Under the pieces are notes generated by a model that was given only the letters and a program-made list of their open reading frames with translations, made no database searches and was not told where the DNA came from. Shown here piece after piece: positions 1 through 9,174 of a stretch of DNA of 15,320 nt. Source of the stretch: Saccoglossus kowalevskii. Its lineage: Eukaryota > Hemichordata > Enteropneusta > Harrimaniidae. Both the position numbers and the translations under genes were made by a program. Within the stretch, counting starts at the first letter, position 1, and every line of letters begins with the position of its first letter. Where the stretch lies: contig NW_003124405.1 of assembly GCF_000003605.2 (NCBI RefSeq), positions 15,557-30,876 of the forward strand. The letters are read 5' to 3'.

Positions 1-414
1 TGTGGCACAACCATGATAATGTACGATTGGATATGACACAACCATGATAATGTACGAATTGATGTGACACAGCCATGATAATATACAAATGGGTGTAACA
101 CAACCATGGTAATGTACGAATGGGTGTGACACAACCATGATAATGTATGAATGGATGTGACACAACCATGATAATGTACGAATGGATGTGACACAACCAT
201 GATAATGTACGAATGGATGTGACACAACCATGATAATGTACGAATGCGTGTGACACAACCATGATAATGAACGAATGTATATGACACAACCATGATAGTG
301 TACAAATAGGTGTGACACAACGTCGATAATGTACGAATGGGTTGGACACAACCATGATAATGTATAAATGGGTTTGACACAACCATGATAATGCAGGAAT
401 GGATGTGACACAAC
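1..414. repeat. 31-bp minisatellite array, about 13.4 copies, open at left edge
   Basis: A 31-bp unit repeats in strict phase from base 1. The word ACACAAC (or a one-base variant) recurs every 31 bp, giving 14 starts, with the last copy truncated at about 414. Each unit reads roughly TGTGACACAACCATGATAAT followed by GTACGAATGGA. Copies differ by scattered single substitutions, and the copy near 314 carries CGTCG in place of CATGATA-type sequence. The first base of the window falls inside the array, so its true left end is not seen. A unit of 31 is not a multiple of three, so no reading frame is kept. It is non-coding satellite DNA as far as can be seen. Confidence 0.97.
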
Positions 415-2139
415 GATTACTAAAACGTGTGACATTTACTGAGTGTATTTCGCATTTTTTTCAGCAAACAATGTATATATGCTATTGAGTAATGTGTCAC
501 CTGTTATAAAACACAAAATAAGATATTACGTACTTCAAATATAAGTGTTGTTATTTTTAGGAGAGCGGGTGTGAGAAATATATGGTAGTGTAATTGTACA
601 TGGTGGATATCTGTTCGATGTGATAAAATATCACGATTTCTGATATTCGGCTCCGGCATCATCAATTTTATGATCATGTTCAACATCCCTTGGGCAAATC
701 GCGATGTTAACCTCACAAACATGTATTATTATTTAATTATTCAATGTCATGTGACTGAGTTTCAACCAATCGCAGCATGTGTAACATCAGTGAGATGTGA
801 TAAAACAGAATATACACCTCTGTGGTTGCATTTGTATATCATCAGACGTTTCAAAAGGAGTGACAACAATAACTATGTCTCAGAATGGTAGTTCATAACC
901 TCAAGTTATTCAAAACCAAATTCACAATACAATTATTAGAGTAATATAATGCTTAGTAATGTATGGATTGAGCTATGCCTAGAAACCTGTTTGTTACATC
1001 GATGGTTACAGCTACATGTCAATACTGTGAGATTCGATACATCCAATAGTTCGTTCACACGGTAATTTCAAATGATCCATAAAATTACCTCAATTATGTA
1101 CCCAACAATGCATAGGTCTGGGGATTATCAATATGAACGAATCTCCCCCTATGGCAATGTATATACATACACATTGATATTGTAACAATATATGACAAAT
1201 TCGCTTGAAATGTGTAAATGGTTTTAGTCCGCACATGAAAACCTCATTAAAAGTATGAACCGTATTTGAGCTGCTGCCTAGAGACACATCATCTTTTTTA
1301 TAGGAAATAATTGAGAGACTTATTCAGGATTTTGTATTCACGTAAGTCTGAATACTGTTTTAATAGTCTGTCAGTTTGAACGAAATTAATTAATGCAGCG
1401 TTGTAGCTGGTACGGACTTTGAAGAAGGGAAGATTCTGTTGGCCCTTGCTCGAGAGCGATACGTTTCATTGATGCCAAGGTTGTACAAAATTGATTTAAA
1501 TTTACATTTCCACTTCTTGTTTTTACAGTTGTGAATAGATTTGAATCTTGTAGCAATGCTGTGAATTGCATTGTCGCTGGATTTGCACAATCCAAGCACA
1601 TTTAATCTTAACGTAATGCGACTAATACAAGTTTCAACTACCTGTTCGACTCAGACATCTTGAGTAGATGACAACAAATATTTATAAATTCGATTGGAAC
1701 TTTGTATCCAACACCATGTCATGTTTACTAGGAATTCAGGGAATCATCAAACGAAAGCGTCGACTCAGTAACCTAAACTATTCATCCTTATTTATACACA
1801 CATATGCAGGTAATATCGTTGTTATTGATTATTTTCTTATGATTGATATGTTTAATTATTATCACCGTGCTATCTGTCACTATGACGATAAAATCATTTA
1901 ATATTCATAAACTGTATTAGCGCCATTGACAAAATTGTTGGTTTGTATACTCGAATAGTCATCACAGCGCTGTATATTTCATATGTAGATTGTTTTGATT
2001 GTCGGGGACCTACCATAATCGTGACGTATTGCCTTGAAATAATATTATAATACAAATAGTGTATACCAATTTATTATTGTTGATTGTCAAATCATTGATA
2101 TTGACAGTATAAATATTAACAATACCGTGTTGTGATATG
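415..2139. other. Non-coding stretch without a recognisable gene
   Basis: This is AT-rich sequence with only short open frames (under 80 codons on either strand). None shows a recognisable motif, codon bias or convincing splice signals. No tRNA, rRNA or transposase remnant was recognised. Short frames at 670-891, 1090-1287, 1386-1601 and 1668-1901 read as random low-complexity peptides. I see nothing else here that I can support. Confidence 0.7.
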
Positions 2140-2160
2140 TTTTTTTTTTTTTTTTTTTTT
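2140..2160. repeat. Poly-T tract (T21)
   Basis: There are twenty-one consecutive T residues, followed by GCATTTAAAG. Such a tract can be a mononucleotide microsatellite, or on the minus strand the A-tail of an old retroposed sequence. No flanking target-site duplication or SINE/LINE body was recognised, so a plain microsatellite is the safer reading. Confidence 0.9.
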
Positions 2161-2544
2161 GCATTTAAAGATATCTTCAGTCAGGGACTGTCCAATGAGA
2201 TTTGTGTGTCGTTGAATGTGTTATCATTCGATACTCAGCGCATAGTGCATGTGTATTGTAGTAGGTTTGTATTGAGTACTATGATAACACTGCGAGTATA
2301 GATTAGCCTGTAGGGGCTGTAATTATGACATTGGTAAGTTCTCAATGTATCATACGCATTGAGTGTGATGAAACCGTCAAATAAACGCTTTATGACAGAC
2401 AACCCAAGCTACAGTATCTGATGGTGATCCGCTCCGCGAGGTTTGCTCTTATATTCACTTGTGTGTATGTGTCTGTGTGTCGTCTTCACGTGTTAAATTT
2501 TCTGCGATTTTTTTTGCTTGGCCGATTTCGTTAAAACTTGGCAA

Positions 2545-2990
2545 TCAGGTCACAGTTAGGTAGTAAAATCGAAAAACAAATCTGGTTCCCGTTGTCACGG
2601 CAACAGCCGTAAAACTGATTTTTGAATACTTTCGCGCAAATGTGTCTCCTCCTGTCTTGGAAACTTGGAATAAAAACCTTATTTCACTCAAGTTGAGTAT
2701 GGACCCAAATTTACCCGAATTTTTTTTAATATTTTTCTGTCGACAAATTTGACCACGAAGTTGGACTAACTTTTTTTTGGGGGGGGTGTCAAACTTTACA
2801 GGCAGGTAACTCTTGACAGGTGGACATATTTGAAAACAGTTCCGTCCAACTGTTGTTATGCCAATGGCCGTGAAAACGCGGTTTTTGGTCGTAACTTTGC
2901 GAAAAATATATTCTCGTACACATCTTTGAGTCAAAATCTCAGTCTAATTTGCTTGAGTGTGTACCTAAAGTTACTATTCTGTTTTTTTTA
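2545..2990. repeat. Two diverged tandem copies, period about 260 bp
   Basis: GTTGTCACGGCAACAGCCGT at 2591 matches GTTGTTATGCCAATGGCCGT at 2852, 261 bp apart. In the same order, ACTCAAGTTGAGTATGGACC at about 2686 matches GCTTGAGTGTGTACCTAAAG at about 2952. A T-rich/A-rich spacer separates them in each copy. The match is imperfect, implying an old duplication. The junction between copies includes a T8G8 run at 2771-2786. The 2591-2604 word GTTGTCACGGCAAC is an inverted repeat that fits the RFX X-box pattern. Confidence 0.6.
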
Positions 2991-3257
2991 CTAGATTGAC
3001 ACGCGCATTCAGTGCTAGCGTAAATCGTTATCTGCACTCGATTCATTGGTTAAAAGCGGTGTTAACAAACCAATATAGAAGTCTTTGTCTGCGTGTCTGT
3101 TCAAACTTGATAGGCTGGTCACACCTGTACCCTAGTTTTTGAAAAATTATTTGTTTTTGAGCGCAGCGGATTGCGAATCAGCCTACCGGCTTGTATGTTT
3201 GTCTGTCTGTCTTCGGATTTCGGAGACACTGTACAAACCTGATTAATTATTGGTTGA

Positions 3258-3640
3258 ACTCCGTGCATAATGATCACCTGATTTGCATAATTATCTGCCA
3301 GCATTACCACCACTTATCAAACTTCAATTTCAGCTTGGTAGATATATGGTATGCTATAAGTCAAATACGTTTAGGATTTCCGTGCAAGTTAAATACCTAA
3401 TTTGCATAACAAATATCCAATTTTCAGCTTTTCCATATATATCTCAAGAACCACTCAGCAGAATCCAATAAAATGCTCTCATTTGTATAAATCAGCCATT
3501 TTATTGGTGTTCCGCGAGTATTTCTTCTCAAATAAAATAATAAATAATAAATACCAACTTAGTACATAGGCATTTTTTAATATCTGCAATTTATGCATAT
3601 TACTTACTTTTCCAATATCTCAATTACTATTAATCAGATT
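3258..3640. repeat. Degenerate repeat units carrying ATTTGCATAA
   Basis: TCCGTGCA, then nine bases, then CCTGATTTGCATAA (from 3260) recurs 119 bp later as TCCGTGCA, nine bases, CCTAATTTGCATAA (from 3379). Each is followed by a CAATTTTCAGCTT-like word (3322 and 3416). A third, weaker copy near 3590 has TTTATGCATATTAC and then TTTTCCAATATCTCAA, matching TTTTCCATATATATCTCAAG at about 3429. The units are part of the larger composite repeat. ATTTGCAT is also the POU octamer in reverse, but here it is best explained as repeat sequence. Confidence 0.55.
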
Positions 3641-3677
3641 TTCATGAAACTAGAAGGATTATAAACTTCAACACTGT

Positions 3678-3690
3678 AGGTCAGAGGTCA
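3678..3690 (+). promoter_or_regulatory. Perfect DR1 nuclear-receptor-like motif
   Basis: AGGTCA G AGGTCA is an exact direct repeat of the nuclear-receptor half-site with a one-base spacer. This is the DR1 arrangement preferred by RXR, HNF4, COUP and PPAR-type receptors. It lies inside the composite repeat and far (6.5 kb) from the only gene seen, so function is doubtful and it may simply be part of the repeat consensus. Confidence 0.35.
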
Positions 3691-3947
3691 GAACGTTTTC
3701 ACATAGTGCATTTCTAAGAGCAGAGCTATATCAGCCGATTGGCATTTGTTTGAGAGGCAAATCATAGAACTGTAATCAGTTTCACATAAACTCTATTAGT
3801 GCTTCATACCTCTAATATCTTAACACACGGGAGTTCTTTATTTGATTCATTTGTTACTAAAAAGTTATCGACCAATTCTCACGAGCTTTTCAGGAAAGGT
3901 TACACTTGACACATAGACCGATTCGTTTACGGTGAAGGGAAAATCTG

Positions 3948-4166
3948 GTTGCCATGGAAACAATAATTTTGGTAATGAAATTGTAATAAGCGAATTGTCG
4001 TGACGTTTTTAGGAGGGATTGCCTTTGAAACAAGTTAGAGCTTGGATGAAATTTGAATACCATTGCCATAGAAACAAGATGTTTTCAATAAATATTCATT
4101 GCCAAATAACTCGATTTAACAAAAATAGTGATTAAATTTCAGGAGAGATCCAGTTGCTATGGAGAC
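3948..4166. repeat. Sub-repeat chain of X-box-like words
   Basis: There are four related 14-mers in the same orientation: GTTGCCATGGAAAC (3948-3961), ATTGCCTTTGAAAC (4018-4031), ATTGCCATAGAAAC (4062-4075) and GTTGCTATGGAGAC (4153-4166). Two are preceded by AGGAG plus GGAT/AGATC-type sequence (4011 and 4141), showing that a longer unit was repeated and then decayed. The first word is an exact match to the classical RFX X-box consensus. It is a repeat first, and a possible source of RFX sites second. Confidence 0.6.
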
Positions 4167-4715
4167 AGCATAATACTGAAAAAAAAATATATTTCTTTTC
4201 AATATCTGTGGGTGAGGTTGGCGGCCACGGCGTGCCTTCTAGTTGTATTTGTTACCATGAATATACGTAGACCTAAAACTATTTGACTTGGTGTTCGATC
4301 CATGTTGTAACAGCGTGCACACTCCGGAAGTGAACTGTGTTTTATTTTTCTTGCCCTGAGATTTATGAATTTAAAACAGAATCAGTCGCAAATAACATAG
4401 GCATGCCAAATTGGAGTTGCGAACAATGTTGAGATAGATGATTTCCACTCATTATAACATAAAGATGGATTAATTGTCAATAAATGTCAATAGATTATAT
4501 ATATTACAACCACACAGAGTAAATAAGTTTGAATGTAACACTTGATCGGTGTTTGTTAATATGCTTAAATCCTCCTTGTTGCAGCCTGCGTCAATTGTTT
4601 GTCATGAAAAGCCTATGATTTGCAATCTGGGCGGTCTATTTACAACTATCGCGAACTGAAAAGTGGTTGTTTTGGGACAACTCTTGCAGCTTAATAAAAA
4701 ATAAGGAAGTCTAAT

Positions 4716-4861
4716 TTAAAGCGGGGAGTCGTCACATGCGCATGCGTCAGATGGCAATAGCGTGTCATTGTGCCATGAGCCCTTGCGTTTTTAGCGTGTG
4801 TTGTTACGCTGATTGGGACTCAATTCCTGCGTGTGCGCAGGTGACGACACCCCCGCTTTAA
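4716..4861. mobile_element. 138-bp MITE-like element flanked by TTAA
   Basis: Terminal inverted repeats of about 23-24 bp face each other at 4720-4742 and 4834-4857. Left AGCGGGG-A-GTCGTCAC-A-TGCGCA pairs with right AGCGGGG-GT-GTCGTCAC-C-TGCGCA, that is 21 matches, two mismatches and one gap. Both ends are bounded by TTAA (4716-4719 and 4858-4861), the target duplication typical of piggyBac-type elements. The interior (4743-4833) is non-coding, so this would be a non-autonomous copy. The element is clearly GC-richer than its flanks. The family is unknown: the TIR start AGCGGGG is not the CCY-type start I associate with classical piggyBac. Confidence 0.75.
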
Positions 4862-6451
4862 AATACGGCCTAATTAGTTTCTTGGTCACAGCCTAACCAA
4901 CGACGCAAATGCAGCCTCCATACTAACTTGACTAGTTGTACTGGCAACCCACAAAACGCTGCCTCTCTTTCAATGTTGTTATTCATGTCAATTCAGTTCA
5001 GTGTAAGTAACAGATCACTCGTACCTGCTTCTGTGGCTTCAGGGTTCAGGGTTCAAATACGGCTATGTATATAATCAAACTAACTCAATTTACATCATTT
5101 TCTGGTTAGTGACTAATGTCAATTAGGTCGAAGTATCAGATCATCCGAACCTACTGCCTATAGCTATATCCCGACATTCACACCGAACATTCTCAACACC
5201 ACCCTGCCTAAATGTTACTACCCATCTGAAGCCATATTTGGTGTCAGTTTTACTATATACAATGGTGTTAAAATCAGTAAGATTGATATGGAACGGATAT
5301 TCATCTCTGATCATGGATGTCAGATTCATTTTATTATCTGAACCCTAATTTTGTATTCCAGATTTAATAAAGTGTGACACCTTCAATTGAGCATACTTAC
5401 TGTTATTTACGGTATACTTAACGATTACTTAGGTTGACATTTAATCACAAGAAAAAAGATTGAAACAGTGGCTATTTTTATGTTGTTATGCGTTTTTAAA
5501 TAATATTAGATTGGTTGTTATTCGAATTCTATAGATTCTTCACAATACAATATGGATTATAATTTAACACAATGGACAATAGCAAGCCCAATGTAAATTA
5601 TTGCGTTATTGTACATAAAACTTATGGATCCTAACACAATCTATTTACAAACATATTTTAATGAGTTACAAACATAATTAGCTGACAGGCGTCCCATGTG
5701 TTAGTGCTGGTGGTGAGTTAAAAAACATATTTATTCTCAGAAGACTGTTTCATTTTAGTAAACAATAATATAAACATGTTATAATCAATGAAATAAAAAA
5801 GGATTTTTAACGCTTGAAGTGACATTTTTACGTAAACACACATCACTTAGTACTGTATTCTGTTCAAACAAATTAATCACGACCCTAAACATATAGAAGT
5901 AAGTAAAGAGCGAACAATTCAGAACTAAAAAAATAAAATCTGTACTATAACTTTTGTTAAATTGATAGAATGATGGAAAATGGCAGAAAGAAATTAAACT
6001 TCTTGAAATGTGAATCAGCTTGGAAGATAGAACAGACTGATGTGGTGACGTGCACATACTAAAAGAGACCTATCTCGTTTGTAGCATAGTTTTTTGCTCG
6101 ACCATCAAACTCGTGACATCCAGTGTTAGTATGACTAATTACAAGGTGTAAATTTATTGCAGATATTTCAATTCTTTTCCAATATTGTATGTACATTTGT
6201 AGATGCAGTGCAGAAGAACTGACAACACAAATACGCATGTTATATTTTGTGACAGTGGGGGGGGGGGTAATTGGACACAAACGTCAATTTAGTCACATAA
6301 CAACATTGAAAATAAATAAGCTCAAATGCTTGTTGACTTACAATTCCTTTCATTGTTAATGAATTTGGTGTATTCAGTAATAATTGTATGGCAGTAAATA
6401 ATGCAAAGAAACAATACATGCGTATTTAAAAAAATGAAATAATGACACATG
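4862..6451. other. Non-coding stretch with weak duplication and a G11 run
   Basis: No gene is recognised. A weak, diverged duplication of about 130 bp is visible: TGTCAATT...AAGTAACAGATCAC...ACCTGCT from about 4987 resembles TGTCAATT...AAGTATCAGATCATC...ACCTACT from about 5117. A G11 run sits at 6257-6267. The minus-strand frame at 5141-5329 gives a somewhat protein-like peptide but lacks good splice signals (see findings). Other short frames (5785-6057, 6059-6280) look random. Confidence 0.6.
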
Positions 6452-6535
6452 TTTGTGAGGGCGATATCACGATTTGTGAGGGCAATATCACGATTTGTGA
6501 GGGCAATATCACGATTTGTGAGAGCAATATTACGA
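6452..6535. repeat. 21-bp tandem repeat, 4 copies
   Basis: The unit TTTGTGAGGGCAATATCACG plus A starts at 6452, 6473, 6494 and 6515. Copy 1 has GCGATAT in place of GCAATAT, and copy 4 has GAGAGCAATATTACGA. Because 21 is a multiple of three, the minus strand reads through it as a seven-residue repeat (ILPSQIV-like). There is no start context, homology or extension that would make that a gene. Confidence 0.95.
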
Positions 6536-8167
6536 TTTCGACGAGGTAATCATCATTAGAATGGTCATGACCAAAAGCCCGGGGGCAGACAACAATATAT
6601 TGCCTGAATGACCATGTGTTATCCATTTTATTACATCGAACATACATCTAGCTACCTGTGAGTCCATAGCTTTTTTGTGTCGGTTTTTAGCCTTTGTCAT
6701 TTAACAAATAGCAATACAAATTAACTCATGATTTATATCCTAACATCATGTCAAATCTCCATATCAAACTTTTTGTGAATTCTAATTGTATTCACTGACG
6801 AACAACTTTACATGATGGTAATCAAAGTTTGATTACTAAGCAATATATTTCTTGATTATTTGTTATTATCTTTAAATAAAATAAAAAGAATTAGAGAATG
6901 AGTGAATGAATTAATGAACTTTCAGATTAGGGCATATGTACCGGTATGCAGTTATACCGTTATAATCATCTTTGCATCTGTTTGTAGTATTACTAAAATG
7001 ACATGCTATTAACTATTGGAATATTGGGGGGAACTATGTGACTTCTCGTCGTTAAATTGTATTTTTCATAGCGGTTAAACAATATATAATAATTGAAAAC
7101 TTTAAATATTTTATGACAGTTCAGTTGAATTGGTTTAACTTACTAATGTTAATGATATCATTATACATCCTACTGTTACTGGCCTCATCAATTGAATAGT
7201 ATAGTGCAGCATGTATTTGATAATAGATTAGGGTGAGTGAGTCATCAGTGATGACAAAGCCGTAGGATAATGTTTCCATTTGCATTTAGTCGGCACTTAA
7301 ACTAAATAGTTAATAGGAAACCCCGTGTACGTTTGCAGTTATCACGATAATAAACTAATCCTTATATATTATAATGAATTGAGAAAAAATACCTCCGTTA
7401 TCATTAAAAAAAATATGTCTCTTCTTTTAGGGGATATTGACAAATCAAAGCGTGAGCGAATTTGAAAATTGTCCTTCGTTGCATTTTATGCTTACTCAAC
7501 TGTCAGTTGGTTATTTAATTGACCAAACCTGTCAGACCTTTGACGAAGCATCTTTATTACACAAATCATTGTTTAAGTAGTTTTATTTTTCGACTATATT
7601 GATCCATGGCTGTGATTGATAGAGTGATTACATTACCACTAATAAATCACCCAGAATGGTTAATTTACAAATACCCATTCATATTAATAATTCCCAGTCA
7701 TTCAAATTCATGTCCGTGGTAGGTTATTATTGGAAGCTAACCCTAATTAATTTTTGACGCGAATGCATATTAGTAAATGTACATTAATTAAGTATATCAA
7801 GGCAAATCTGATACACTGGATTCTGTAATTGAAAATTTTAATATTTTTTTTTCATATGATAAGAAATACATCTCGATAATATGGTCACTCCCACAAAAAT
7901 CTGAACCAATTGGGAATAGAAATGAATGCATTATCACATTATCATAGTTACCTTTGTACATTTCCAACAGAAACAACACAATGACCTTACGTCCATTTGA
8001 TTAATTGGCTAAATCAGCATCAATGACAGTAGTAAAACTCGTTGTGCATCATTCTGGTTCAGTGAGTACAGCATGTTCAATACGTAAACTTTTAATACAA
8101 TTATTTTAGTCACCGTGTAGGTGTGATATAGCCTAAACAAAAGAAGCACATAAACATTAATATGTAG
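6536..8167. other. Non-coding stretch without a recognisable gene
   Basis: This is AT-rich sequence with no convincing coding frame. Small items include a perfect interrupted palindrome GTCATCA-G-TGATGAC at 7241-7255, overlapping an AP-1 word TGAGTCA at 7238-7244, and a purine-rich AATGAGTGAATGAATTAATG run near 6897. No RNA gene or transposon ends were recognised. Confidence 0.65.
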
Positions 8168-8284
8168 TTTTATCATCCAAACCGATAGCATATGGCAAAG
8201 CCTTTGTTTTATCATCCAAACCGATAGCATATGGCAAAGCCTTTGTTTTATCATCCAAACCGATAGCATATGGCAAAGCCTTTG
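8168..8284. repeat. 39-bp tandem repeat, 3 identical copies
   Basis: Units start at 8168, 8207 and 8246. Each begins TTTTATCATCCAAACCGATA and ends ATGGCAAAGCCTTTG. The three copies are identical base for base, so the array is very young. Since 39 is 13 codons, the minus strand keeps an open frame in which a 13-residue block (MLSVWMIKQRLCH) repeats. That frame (8009-8269) has no other protein-like property and is treated as a shadow of the repeat. Confidence 0.97.
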
Positions 8285-8694
8285 TTTAATAAGAATGCGA
8301 ACACAGTGATGTTAACCTTCTAACGAAATGATCAATCACAATAACATTCACAAACACGACACTGCAAACCAAGTTTAGATGAATTGGTTGAGCAGTATGA
8401 ATGAAATAGATATTTGACAATTTGTTAAGTCTTTCTTTATTAATACAACATGGCAACTAAACTATGTGACCTTGTTACCAAACATAATGCCAACATTTGG
8501 ACGCGCATGTAAGTACTACAAATCAAATTGCATATTAATGAGATGAATGGGTTCAGTAACAGATTTGTTGTAAAGTCTCGTGAACAATAAAGCTTATATT
8601 TGTAAACTTGGTAGTACATATACGGATTGATGTCTATCTCTCAGATGGTTAAACAATATTGGACCTATTTTATTGTATCTGATATTGCTGCTAA

Positions 8695-8704
8695 GTCACG
8701 TGAC
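8695..8704. promoter_or_regulatory. GTCACGTGAC E-box palindrome
   Basis: The ten-base perfect palindrome GTCACGTGAC matches the extended E-box favoured by MITF/TFE and USF-type bHLH-zip factors (the CLEAR word in vertebrates). It lies about 650 bp upstream of the putative 5' splice donor of the receptor gene. The match is exact, but no functional evidence is visible. Confidence 0.35.
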
Positions 8705-8919
8705 TAACTGGCTTTCAAAATTAAAAACGTTAGTTCAAAACGATACTGCAGTTCGCTTGATTTACCATTTATAACACTAAAATTGCAGATCGATTGATTA
8801 GTTCCTAGAAAATGTGTGTTTTTATTGTTAGAGAAGATCTCATACTACCATTGCAATACGATAGGAAGTTCACGGAATAACAATTTGTAAAGATGGTTGA
8901 CAAACCACGTGAATAATGT

Positions 8920-8985
8920 TGACTGTTTTGTATCCACACGCACGATTATTACTGACTGTTTTGTATTTGCATGCACGTTTCTTTA
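8920..8985. repeat. 33-bp imperfect tandem duplication
   Basis: TGACTGTTTTGTATCCACAC from 8920 is followed 33 bp later by TGACTGTTTTGTATTTGCAT from 8953. The second halves also agree partly (GCACGATTATTA versus GCACGTTTCTTT). This is a simple local duplication in non-coding DNA upstream of the receptor. Confidence 0.75.
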
Positions 8986-9174
8986 CATTGGTAAAGCGTT
9001 ACAACCGTCGCGTGTTTTCATGTAAACAGACAATGTATTTTACACGCTATATCTCTCGCTATGGGTTCCGTTACTCGCCGCGACGACTGTAGCGCTTTAA
9101 GTCACGCTTGAGTATTGTTGTGATGCCAAATAAATGAGGAAAATGTATGAACCTCGACGTTTAACCAACGACCT

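Larger units (their letters stand above)
2413..4250. repeat. Diverged composite interspersed repeat region
   Basis: This 1.8-kb stretch looks unlike its surroundings. It opens with GC-richer words (ATCCGCTCCGCGAGG at about 2427) and a TG/TCTG-rich run. It contains several families of imperfect internal sub-repeats (2545-2990, 3258-3640, 3948-4166). It ends near another GC-rich block, GGTTGGCGGCCACGGCGTGC at about 4217. TCTG-rich starts recur near 2460, 3090 and 3190, suggesting several copies or nested insertions. No transposase or reverse transcriptase frame survives, and no clean terminal inverted repeat was found, so class and borders are unknown. The open frame on the minus strand at 2545-2934 is a by-product of the sub-repeats. 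The borders given are approximate and judged by eye. Confidence 0.55.
8285..9170. other. Upstream non-coding region of the receptor gene
   Basis: This stretch has no coding frame. It contains a 33-bp imperfect duplication (8920-8985, TGACTGTTTTGTAT repeated), a second CACGTG at 8906-8911 and a forkhead-type word TGTAAACA at 9021-9028. Much of it is within 1-1.5 kb of the putative first exon, so it may include the receptor's promoter-proximal control region. That is inference from position only. Confidence 0.5.

Noticed and set aside
1-414. The 31-bp array as a CRISPR-like repeat
   Set aside because: There are no spacers. Units are contiguous and the context is a eukaryotic genome.
2545-2934. 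Minus-strand open frame of 129 codons, the second longest in the window
   Set aside because: It lies within the diverged 260-bp tandem sub-repeats, has no domain or motif I recognise, and is rich in repeat-derived residues. It is not a credible gene.
3281-3407. ATTTGCAT words as POU octamer sites
   Set aside because: They recur because of the degenerate 119-bp repeat unit. The repeat explanation is sufficient.
5039-5055. GGGTTCAGGGTTCAAATAC as a telomere-like repeat or a tRNA/SINE B box
   Set aside because: There are only two AGGGTTC units. The B box match is imperfect and no A box or tRNA fold is visible upstream at the right distance.
6426-6647. Minus-strand frame with ILPSQIV-type repeats
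   Set aside because: It is a shadow of the 21-bp tandem array, without start context or homology.
7241-7255. GTCATCAGTGATGAC as a hairpin terminator or RNA element
   Set aside because: The stem is seven base pairs with a one-base loop, which is sterically impossible as a hairpin. As DNA it is a short palindrome expected now and then by chance.
8009-8269. Minus-strand frame with a thrice-repeated 13-residue block
   Set aside because: It is fully explained by the 39-bp tandem array being a multiple of three. The remainder is a random hydrophobic peptide.
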